Of a stretch of 43,350 nt of DNA, positions 37,401-43,350 are shown piece by piece. The stretch spans positions 1-43,350 of the forward strand of contig CALXZP010000013.1 of the NCBI GenBank assembly GCA_944393255.1, in the 5' to 3' direction. The notes under the pieces were generated by a model, which saw nothing but the letters and a program-made list of their open reading frames with translations, did no database searches and had not been told where the DNA came from. Position 1 is the stretch's first letter. Each line of letters starts with the position of its first letter. The position numbers and the translations under genes were made by a program. Source of the stretch: an uncultured Clostridia bacterium (GTDB taxonomy: Bacteria; Bacillota; Clostridia; UBA1381).

Positions 37401-39530
37401 AGCACGGGAGATCCCGGAGGTAAATGGGCTGTTATAGGCGACACGGTAGAGCTTGCGCATAAGCCCGGAGAAAAGGTAGAGCTCATAATAACAATGAATT
37501 CGTCAAGCGCTACGGGCATCACGATAGACGACGTATGCGTTGAGCTTCCGTATGAGGATGTTACTGTGCGCGATATCGCGGTGGCGGATGCGTCGCTGCT
37601 TGACGGCATCGACAGCGTAAGCATCGTATACGGCGGCGAATACGTGACGGAGACGAGCGTAAGCTGGGGAACTCCCGAAAACGGCTCGAACGTCGTATAC
37701 GGTACTGCGGGCATCGACGGCGTTAGAGCGAGAGCGGTAATAACCGATTCGGCGGAAAAGGTGACTGTAAATGCAAACGGAGTTTCAGCGGAAAAAGCAG
37801 AGCTTGAATACGGCAAGGCTGTAACGGCGCAGGGCGGCGATGAGATGGTATTCCTTCTTGACAGTATGGAAAATATGAATCTCATAAGCGCGGTCTCCGG
37901 CACCGGAAAATATGCGTCGCCTGAGGAAGGAACGCCCGAAGCGTCAGTTCCGATGCGCGTAAGAGACAACGGGAACGGAGTGACGATAGAAGGCGCAGCC
38001 GCAGAAGCTGCGGACAATGACAAGGTCATCATTATAAAGGACGCCGATGGAAAGCCGGTTGGCGCTGCATATGCGCGTTTGGGCGCCGACGGCGGATATT
38101 CGGCTAAGGCAGGGGTATTGCCCACAGGCAAATATACCGCATTTATGACCGATACGGGTATATCTGCAGAGTTTTCATATGCGACAGCGGATGAATTTGA
38201 AGAGCTGAGGAATAAGATAAACAGCGGTTCTGCTGAAACGCTTCTGTCAGATGAGACAAACAGGATCATCCTCGGAGCAAGCACGTACAGCCAGCTCGAC
38301 AAGCTTTCATCGGAAGACCGTTCGCAGGTGTACAGCCAATTCAAGTCGGAGCTGGGCAATAAGCCGAGAGCAGAGGCGGCGGCGCTGTTCGACGCTCTCG
38401 TGACCGTCAAGGCTGCCGCGGATGAGATAAGCGAGGCGGAATGGACGCAGATGCTTGACGCATCGGCAAGTACTCTCGGACTCAAGGGGCTTTCGATATA
38501 CGAGCAGTATAAGCAGCTGCCTGAGGAGCAGAGAGAGTCGGCAAAGAAAAAGACGGATTCTGCCGGCGCGGACGATATTGCAGGGTTTGTAAAGGCATTC
38601 TCGGGCGCAGTCTTAAATACGCGTCTTATGAATGCGGGTCTGTATACGAACGTACAAAGCATACTGACTCAGAACGCCGCCCTGTTTGAAGGTACGGGCG
38701 CGGATGTCAGCAGCATAAGCACAAACGCGGCAAAATACATAATAAGCAATATTTCAGACAGCGATGTGACGATAGAAGCTATCGCGTCGCTTATAAACGA
38801 AGCTAAGGATAACGCTTCAAGCGGTACAGGTAATACCGGCAATACCGGCGGAAACGGCGGCAGCGGCGGCAGCGGCGGAGGCGGCGGAGGCGGTCAGACC
38901 GGTCCCTCGAACACAATATCGGGAACCAGCATAGGTCTTAACGCCAACCCGAGCCCAACGCAGTCGGTTTCGCAGACAAGCGCGCCGGCGGGCTTCAGCG
39001 ACCTGTCGGGCTATGACTGGGCTGAGACTGCGGTGTACTATCTTGCTAATCAGGGTATAATAAACGGCTACGGCGACGGGACTTTCCGTCCGGGCGAGAA
39101 CGTGACGAGAGAAGCGTTCGTTAAAATGATAGTTTCTGCGTTCGGTATCCCGGTGAGCGGAGCGGCAGCCTCGTTTGACGATGTGGCTGCCGACAGGTGG
39201 TCGTACAGTTATATCGCAGCTGCGGCGGGAGCAGGGATCGTAACGGGCGTTTCCGATACGGAATTTGCTCCGGAAACGAATATCACGCGTCAGGATGCGG
39301 CAGTGATGCTCTACAGGGCGATGAAGTATAAGGGCGTAAGCCCCGAGACCGGAGAACTGACGTTTACAGACAGCGCTTCCGTTGCGGACTACGCTAAGGA
39401 AGCGGTATCGGCTCTGAGCGGAAGCGGTGTTATCAACGGCATGGGTGACGGCAGCTTTGCTCCCGGCGGCATAACGTCGAGAGCGCAGGCGGCGGTAATG
39501 CTCTACAGAGTAGCTGACACGATCATGTGA
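34467..39530 (+). CDS. Giant SLH-anchored non-catalytic protein with six jelly-roll modules (putative polysaccharide-capture protein)
   Basis: 1687 residues from GTG 34467, 6 nt after AGGAAGGGGA. The signal peptide ends near VFA-EN. Five clear copies of a ~150-residue module (about 33-188, 197-344, 363-512, 526-672, 692-852) and a divergent sixth (about 874-1032) fill the N-terminal part. Each clear copy has a DITxxV-like strand, an aromatic-W-G or YW motif and a closing YLCIT...YD(N/D)I strand. Beta-rich segments (about 1033-1230) and a helical region (about 1240-1455) follow, then a Gly-rich linker (GGNGGSGGSGGGGGGG) and three SLH domains (about 1510-1687). No catalytic domain was recognised. 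The same modules occur in the GH115 and GH43 proteins, so it probably holds xylan at the cell wall. Its place in the importer operon supports this. Binding has not been shown. Confidence 0.85.
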   Translation: MNRKLVSFAVAAAMFCSQAASVVSVFAENTGNNVYSCDFSNEGDIAAYTLYDSANTEGSVSYDEENQRLSASFGSSHSWADSNGIKTNITDRLKNCAAGSTVSASVKFTSTYWNDPIGKAKLFLEVTDASGSKQIMLCEGPESVSANDETVTLSGETAGYTYSSGDTVYLCVTQGSGLHYYDDISVSVEQGQTSGSIILNDDFANDDAAGYVVYDSANTGAAISAADGALGAKFGDAAPYDWNEKNGVKKDITSLVKSGMKYSVSADVYSSWWGGAQAKLFFEIDNGTSVSRVDIAADGLDAEGEGTVSLSGTAGLSFNDGDKVYLCITQNAGYHKYDNIVIKTDGTAEPVNTPPANTDEPGTVLNDKFDSGDAAGYVVYDSANTGAAIAAADGVLGANFGDPGSPYNWNEKNGVKKDITSLVKSGSKYSVSADVYSSWWGGAQAKLFFEIENGTSVSRVDIAADGLDAEGEGTVSLSGTAGLRFNEGDKVYICITQSASYQNYDNILIKEAGTAEPTAPANTDEPGTVLNDKFDSGDTAGYVVYDSTNTGAAISAADGVLGANYEDSWKETNGVKKDITSLVESGSKYSVSAYMTTSWWGGAPAKLFLEVAGSGGTKRIDIADDMSDGEQGGITLSGSADLWFSEGDSVYLCITQNAGYHTYDNIVMKYAGEADPEPVNTDTPSEAPTFEPVPEDGIIFSDDFSSEAQTGAYSIYDSGNTTAGAGISLDGGELVASMGTESWNASNGIRRDITEYAKQYISGLTFGVQLSLTAFWGDGNDASAAVFFETVSADGSSSVSEIGSFVPADGSETAVMRGSAQLSYKSGDKVYLCVTQMSGNHRYDNVVMWLENPNEEGVVPLTSGTRYTGKYFPEKADAVFSNTFSGNAAAEMEKYYPYNDVAYGTAEPRDGGAFFEFPEGGTAVRGVAVDITEAIENNIPNGGEVRISCKMLPWWWWGSASIKVRTGGTVSDVASYTASTGDPGGKWAVIGDTVELAHKPGEKVELIITMNSSSATGITIDDVCVELPYEDVTVRDIAVADASLLDGIDSVSIVYGGEYVTETSVSWGTPENGSNVVYGTAGIDGVRARAVITDSAEKVTVNANGVSAEKAELEYGKAVTAQGGDEMVFLLDSMENMNLISAVSGTGKYASPEEGTPEASVPMRVRDNGNGVTIEGAAAEAADNDKVIIIKDADGKPVGAAYARLGADGGYSAKAGVLPTGKYTAFMTDTGISAEFSYATADEFEELRNKINSGSAETLLSDETNRIILGASTYSQLDKLSSEDRSQVYSQFKSELGNKPRAEAAALFDALVTVKAAADEISEAEWTQMLDASASTLGLKGLSIYEQYKQLPEEQRESAKKKTDSAGADDIAGFVKAFSGAVLNTRLMNAGLYTNVQSILTQNAALFEGTGADVSSISTNAAKYIISNISDSDVTIEAIASLINEAKDNASSGTGNTGNTGGNGGSGGSGGGGGGGQTGPSNTISGTSIGLNANPSPTQSVSQTSAPAGFSDLSGYDWAETAVYYLANQGIINGYGDGTFRPGENVTREAFVKMIVSAFGIPVSGAAASFDDVAADRWSYSYIAAAAGAGIVTGVSDTEFAPETNITRQDAAVMLYRAMKYKGVSPETGELTFTDSASVADYAKEAVSALSGSGVINGMGDGSFAPGGITSRAQAAVMLYRVADTIM
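35056..36480 (+). repeat. Three near-identical tandem coding repeats, period 495-498 bp
   Basis: Modules 2-4 of the surface protein begin near 35056, 35554 and 36043. The aligned segment GGATATGTTGTATACGACAG recurs at 35094, 35592 and 36087, a spacing of 498 and 495 bp. Copies 2 and 3 are nearly identical in protein over about 120 residues (both have YSSWWGGAQAKLFFEI), while copy 4 diverges in its second half. This indicates recent internal duplication. Confidence 0.85.
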
Positions 39531-39633
39531 TAAAAATTATATGACCGCGGAAAAAGCTTTCGCGGCCGATACATCAGGAGGGGGAGAACGTGTGGCGCGG
39601 TCTCCCCGACCAAAACAGAAACAGGAGGTCAAT

Positions 39634-42600
39634 ATGAAAAGGATTTTTTCGGTATTGCTTGCCGGGGCTATGATTTTGAGTACGGTGCCGGTATTGGCAG
39701 CGGAAGAGCCGATTATAAATAATGATTTTGAAAGCGGAGAGCTGGGCTTCAGCGTGCGCGGAACAGCGGCTGCGGCGATCTCGACCGATACCGCGCGCAG
39801 CGGAACTTCAAGTATGCTCGTAAGCGGCAGAGGCTCAAACGGCTGGGAAGGCGTCAGCATGAGCATAGTAAACGACGTAAAGCTGGACGAGACCTATTAC
39901 GGGCAGATGTATGTCAAGGCTGCCACACCCGGAGAGAGCTTCACAGTCAAAATGAGTATAGATCTTGAGGATGAGACCGGACCGGACTATCCGCAGATAG
40001 GCTCGGCAAAGGTCAACAGCAGCGAATGGACGCTGATAGAAGGTACATGGACGGTGGACTACCAGGGCAACTTAAAATCCATGAACCTCGATCTTGAGAC
40101 AGATGAGGACGGTATAGGCAAATCGTTTTATGTTGACGACATATTCTTTGCGCATGAGTCGGTAAGCAAGCCTCAGAACGTTCAGCTTCCGCAGCAGGAA
40201 AGCGTTAAGACGACTTATTCCGGCATAGAGCTTCCGTCTGACGCAGCGGAGACAGACTATGCGGAGGATGTGGAAAAGATGATGGCGCTCGGCGTTGTCG
40301 AGGGTTATCCCGACGGTACATTTAAGCCGGAGAACAAGGTGACCAGAGCGGAATTTCTTACAATGCTTCTGAGATTGTTCAACATGGAAAACCTTGCGTC
40401 GGCCGAGAGCGGGTATACCGACGTTCCTGCGGATCACTTTGCGAGCGGAGCTATAGCGTGGGCTACAGGGAACGGCATATGCAGCGGCTACGGCGGCGGA
40501 CTGTTCGGGCCGGACGACAATGTAACATATGCTCAGGCGGTCAAGATGCTTATGAGCACTATGGGTTATTCCTTTGTGGCTGAAAAGAACGGAGGCTACC
40601 CTAACGGCTATATGTCGGCTGCGGCGGGCGAGGATATTTACATAAACGGTATCAATGACAGCTCTGTTGAGATAACGAGAGCTATGACCGCAGAGCTTCT
40701 TTGCAGGTCGCTGGACGTAGGTCTGTACCTGCGCACCGATAAGGGCATATCAAAGAATGAGAATGCCACGATACTGACGGAATATCACGACGGCGCTTTG
40801 CTCAAGGGCTTTGTTGAGGCGAGCAACGATATAGCCACTAATGAGTCCATCTCCGGCATAGACACCGTTACGATAGACGGTATCAATTATAATGCCGGAA
40901 CAACAAGGGCGGAAGAGCTTGTCGGCTACAATGTAGAGTTCATATATACAGGCGACAAGGATGAGCTTACGCTTGTCTATATAGCGCCTCTCAGCACAAG
41001 GAACACAGAGCTTGAGATATCTTCAAAGGATCTTGAGAGCTATGAAAATTATACTTATGAGTATTACGACGGTACGAGACTGAAAACCGCGAGGATAGAC
41101 AAGGATTTCACGCTCGTATATAACGGCAGGAACGTCACCGGTGAATTTGACGAGTCGATGATGATGCCGGAGCTTGGCTCGGTCAAGCTTCTGGGTACAG
41201 ACAGCGGCAGCTATAACATGGTATATGTGACCGGCTATGAGACTGTTGTGGTCTCATCGGTAAACAGGTCTACCAATGACGTATACGACATAAACAGCAA
41301 AAAATACAGCTTTAAGGACGACGGTTCCGCCGATATAACGTATATCAAGCCGGACGGCAGCGAGGGAACGTTCTCCGATATAACAGCCGACGACATTCTG
41401 CACGTACTCACGTCGTCCGATAATGAGAAGATAACGGTGCGCATCGTAAGATCGACGGCTGCCGGCAAGGTGAGCAGGATAAGTGCGGAGGACATCACTC
41501 TCGATGAAACTACATATCAGTTCTCTGACGTGTATATAAACAGAAATTATGACGCGCCTAAGACAGGCTCGACCGTTACCGCATATTTTGATATCAACGG
41601 CGACGTTGTATATCTCGAAAGCGGCGGCGATACAAGCATGGATATAGGTTATCTGCTCATGGCGGACGTGCTCGACAGCGGCGACAAGATCATCCTGAGA
41701 TACCTGACCTCGGCGGGCAGCGAGGAGACCGCAAACCTGAGGACAAAGGCAACGATAGACGGTCAGAGCATAAACAACGTTAATGATCAGCTTGCGGCCG
41801 TTATGGGCGACGCCGAAAACGGCGGTACCGAACGCCGTATATTCAGATATACTAAAGACAGCAGCAATGAGATAATAAGGCTCGATTTTGCACGCGGTCA
41901 GAAATCGTGCGTAAGCGATGCCGAAAAGAACGAGGGAGAGCAGTCGCTGTACGCTGTCAACTCAAGCTATGTGGCAAATGAAGGCAGAGAGAGCGCTGAC
42001 GCGGATTCATCGGTGATCAAGTACAAGTATAAGTACAATGCGCGCACATTTATAGACGAGAGCGGCGTATATTCATCTATCGCGCTCAATCCGAACGCTG
42101 TAGTATTCAAGGTTCCCGAGCCGGGTTCGGACGGCGAGAACGATTTCAACGAATACGAGGCAATAAAGGTATCTAGCCTTGGTTATGACGAGCAGTACAG
42201 AGTATATGCGTATAAGAGCGACACGGACGGACTGACCGCCGATTATGCGGTATTGTTCACCAACACAAGCGGTACTGACAATATACGCAGCCAGGAAGGC
42301 TTTGTTGTCACTCAGATAACGGAGGCGCTTAACGCCGATGAAGAGCCTGTGCCGTGCATCGAGGTCTATATCAACGGTGCAAGAAAGAGCTATGTGCTTA
42401 AGGATTCCGACGTATATGAAGACGCTGTTGCCGCAAATAACAATAATGATATAGAAAAGGGCGATATCATAAGATTTGATACAGACTCGTACGGTCAGAT
42501 CTCCAATCTTATGGTAGATACCGGCAGCGGAAAGTATGACGACTACTTCTATTCGGCTCAGGGATATATCTACATGAAGGATGACGGATACGCATACTTC

Positions 42601-42822
42601 ACAACGAAGCGTCCCAACAGCTCGATGTCGTATGACGATATGCTGCTCATACCTATAGACGGCTTTGCAATAACGATCTACAACGTCGATACGGATGAGG
42701 TCTATGACGGCGTATCGGGCGAGATCATAGATTATATGACGGATCCCGAGAATTATTCATCGGTATATATTACGATGAACTATGAGACGCCGAAAAAGCT
42801 CATATGCGTTATAGATAACTGA
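39634..42822 (+). CDS. S-layer-like surface protein: CBM22-like + SLH + long beta-rich C-terminal region
   Basis: 1062 residues from ATG 39634, with AGGAGG 6-7 nt upstream; the in-frame ATG at 39541 has no ribosome site and would disrupt the signal peptide MKRIFSVLLAGAMIL. After cleavage near VLA-AE comes a CBM22/CBM4_9-like domain (about 25-180, with NNDFESG and FYVDDIFF). Two good SLH repeats and a degenerate third (about 195-370) include GYPDGTFKPENKVTRAEF. The remaining ~690 residues are beta-rich with no recognised catalytic motif and resemble C-terminal regions of clostridial S-layer-type proteins. It probably forms part of the wall-surface lattice while binding xylan. It is last in the P3 operon, 103 bp after the giant SLH gene, and is followed by a strong terminator. 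Function of the C-terminal region is unknown. Confidence 0.82.
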   Translation: MKRIFSVLLAGAMILSTVPVLAAEEPIINNDFESGELGFSVRGTAAAAISTDTARSGTSSMLVSGRGSNGWEGVSMSIVNDVKLDETYYGQMYVKAATPGESFTVKMSIDLEDETGPDYPQIGSAKVNSSEWTLIEGTWTVDYQGNLKSMNLDLETDEDGIGKSFYVDDIFFAHESVSKPQNVQLPQQESVKTTYSGIELPSDAAETDYAEDVEKMMALGVVEGYPDGTFKPENKVTRAEFLTMLLRLFNMENLASAESGYTDVPADHFASGAIAWATGNGICSGYGGGLFGPDDNVTYAQAVKMLMSTMGYSFVAEKNGGYPNGYMSAAAGEDIYINGINDSSVEITRAMTAELLCRSLDVGLYLRTDKGISKNENATILTEYHDGALLKGFVEASNDIATNESISGIDTVTIDGINYNAGTTRAEELVGYNVEFIYTGDKDELTLVYIAPLSTRNTELEISSKDLESYENYTYEYYDGTRLKTARIDKDFTLVYNGRNVTGEFDESMMMPELGSVKLLGTDSGSYNMVYVTGYETVVVSSVNRSTNDVYDINSKKYSFKDDGSADITYIKPDGSEGTFSDITADDILHVLTSSDNEKITVRIVRSTAAGKVSRISAEDITLDETTYQFSDVYINRNYDAPKTGSTVTAYFDINGDVVYLESGGDTSMDIGYLLMADVLDSGDKIILRYLTSAGSEETANLRTKATIDGQSINNVNDQLAAVMGDAENGGTERRIFRYTKDSSNEIIRLDFARGQKSCVSDAEKNEGEQSLYAVNSSYVANEGRESADADSSVIKYKYKYNARTFIDESGVYSSIALNPNAVVFKVPEPGSDGENDFNEYEAIKVSSLGYDEQYRVYAYKSDTDGLTADYAVLFTNTSGTDNIRSQEGFVVTQITEALNADEEPVPCIEVYINGARKSYVLKDSDVYEDAVAANNNNDIEKGDIIRFDTDSYGQISNLMVDTGSGKYDDYFYSAQGYIYMKDDGYAYFTTKRPNSSMSYDDMLLIPIDGFAITIYNVDTDEVYDGVSGEIIDYMTDPENYSSVYITMNYETPKKLICVIDN

Positions 42823-42835
42823 TAAGGCATATTCT

Positions 42836-42880
42836 GAACATATCCCGTCCCCGAAATGGGGAGGGATATGTTCTTTTTTT
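42836..42880 (+). terminator. Strong Rho-independent terminator of the P3 operon
   Basis: GAACATATCCC (42836-42846) pairs with GGGATATGTTC (42863-42873). An inner stem TCCCC/GGGGA (42848-42852 with 42858-42862) closes a GAAAT loop, with one bulged G. Seven further T follow immediately (42874-42880). Confidence 0.92.
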
Positions 42881-42983
42881 GTCATACAGAGGCGCTGCGG
42901 TACTGTCAGATGCTATGCTGCGGAAAGGCACGGTATGCACTATATACAATTAATACATATTTTTTTATTACTATTTGATTAAG

Positions 42984-43020
42984 TTTGATAATGTACGTAC
43001 GGCTCTGTTTATGATAAAAT
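42984..43020 (+). promoter_or_regulatory. Promoter P4 with TTTGATAATGT box
   Basis: TTTGATAATGT (42984-42994), 20 bp, TAAAAT (43015-43020). The -35 position reads TGTACG, a poor match. A second box-like copy, TTTGATTAAG (42974-42983), abuts the first with a 10-bp period, as expected for two sites on one helix face. The start point would be near 43027. Confidence 0.65.
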
Positions 43021-43128
43021 ATTATCATAAACATGAAAAATGTCCCGGGAACGGAAGCTGCATGCTTTGCGAACGGAACATTTTTCCCCGGCCGAAAGAC
43101 CGGAATAAAGGAAAGGAGAGACTTTACT

Positions 43129-43350
43129 ATGGAAAACATCCCAAAGATCAAGGTGGGGATAGTGGCGGTGAGCCGCGACTGTTTCCCGGAGAGCCTGTCG
43201 GTAAACAGGAGAAAGGCGCTTGTAGAGGCGTATTCAAAGAAGTATGCGGCGGAGGACATATACGAGTGCCCGGTCTGCATAGTTGAAAGCGAGATACATA
43301 TGCAGCAGGCGCTTGCCGATATCAAGGCTGCGGGCTGCAACGCGCTGTGC
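43129..43350 (+). CDS. L-fucose/L-arabinose isomerase family protein (3' end missing)
   Basis: The reading frame from ATG 43129 stays open to the end of the window (74 residues). It has AAAGGAG 10 nt upstream. The sequence IKVGIVAVSRDCFPES, then NRRKALVEAY, then ECPVCIVESE and IKAAGCNALC, matches the N-terminal domain of FucI/AraA-like sugar isomerases, which convert aldoses to ketoses in the cytoplasm with a divalent metal. The metal-binding and catalytic residues lie beyond the window. Its promoter has the same box as the xylanase and importer operons, so a role with pentoses released from arabinoxylan (L-arabinose or D-xylose) is more likely than fucose use. Substrate is inferred. Confidence 0.8.
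   Translation, partial: MENIPKIKVGIVAVSRDCFPESLSVNRRKALVEAYSKKYAAEDIYECPVCIVESEIHMQQALADIKAAGCNALC

Larger units (their letters stand above)
42823..43128. other. 306-bp intergenic region: terminator, promoter P4, leader hairpin
   Basis: No coding sequence is supported. It holds the strong terminator of the P3 operon, an AT-rich stretch with promoter P4, and a leader of about 102 nt in which GAAAAATGT (43035-43043) pairs with ACATTTTTC (43078-43086). The AAAGGAG ribosome site follows at 43112-43118. Confidence 0.8.

Noticed and set aside
37151..38662. Long open frame (503 codons) on the - strand inside the SLH surface-protein gene
   Set aside because: It lies wholly antisense to a well-supported gene, is rich in Ser/Pro/Ala from reversed codons, and matches no family. 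The same applies to other long - strand frames such as 14366-15475 and 12572-13435.
39581..39607. Hairpin GGGGAGA/TCTCCCC before the S-layer-like gene
   Set aside because: The stem is only 7 bp with a 13-nt loop and no T-run; it is too weak to list as a feature.
39541..39633. Upstream start for the S-layer-like protein
   Set aside because: The extension is charged, lacks a ribosome site and would place the signal peptide internally. ATG 39634 follows AGGAGG at proper distance.
42975..43286. Open frame of 103 codons on the + strand
   Set aside because: It overlaps the isomerase start in another frame, covers promoter P4, and has no family resemblance. The isomerase frame at 43129 has the ribosome site and clear homology.
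42906..43340. Open frame of 144 codons on the - strand
   Set aside because: It runs antisense through promoter P4 and the isomerase start. No ribosome site or recognised domain supports it.

Overview
The window is a large xylan-degradation locus on the + strand. It most likely comes from a monoderm anaerobe of the Clostridia (Bacillota), such as a gut or rumen fibre degrader. The evidence is SLH domains used as cell-wall anchors, YesM/YesN-type two-component genes, a CUT1 ABC importer with a lipoprotein receptor and no ATPase of its own, strong AGGAGG-type ribosome sites, and heavy use of ATA for Ile. No rRNA, tRNA, insertion sequence, phage gene or CRISPR array was seen. I could not assign a genus.

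Layout. (1) 1-6606: the end of a giant GH115 alpha-glucuronidase with three jelly-roll modules and a C-terminal SGNH acetyl esterase, closed by a terminator at 6659-6693. (2) 6774-17758: promoter P1, then a secreted GH43/CBM6/esterase protein, a secreted GH43-CBM-feruloyl-esterase-like protein and a cytoplasmic GH39 beta-xylosidase. (3) 17812-25715: promoter P2, then a secreted GH10 xylanase with CBM22 and CBM9, a CBM9-SLH-GH43-CBM6 cell-wall protein and a cytoplasmic GH3 glycosidase. (4) 25780-30614: response regulator, sensor kinase, response regulator. (5) 30712-42880: promoter P3, then a solute-binding lipoprotein, two ABC permeases, a 1687-aa non-catalytic SLH surface protein built of six jelly-roll modules, and a CBM22-SLH S-layer-like protein. 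(6) 42984-43350: promoter P4 and the start of a FucI/AraA-type sugar isomerase.

How it fits together (inference). Surface proteins hold glucuronoarabinoxylan near the cell. GH10 cuts the backbone, GH115 removes (methyl)glucuronate, the GH43 enzymes remove arabinose or xylose, and the SGNH and CE1 domains remove acetyl and feruloyl esters. The ABC importer takes up oligosaccharides, cytoplasmic GH39 and GH3 release monosaccharides, and the isomerase feeds pentose catabolism. The plan resembles the aldouronate-utilisation cluster of Paenibacillus sp. JDR-2, with GH115 in place of GH67.

The two most notable observations are these. First, an 11-bp element, TTTGATAATTT, lies exactly 20 bp upstream of the -10 box in four separate promoters, which looks like the operator of the regulon. 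Second, a ~150-residue module with an aromatic-W-G motif and a C-terminal YLCIT...YDNI motif recurs ten or eleven times in three proteins. It is attached to two different enzymes and also forms the body of an SLH-anchored protein without a recognisable catalytic domain. It is a candidate new carbohydrate-binding module.
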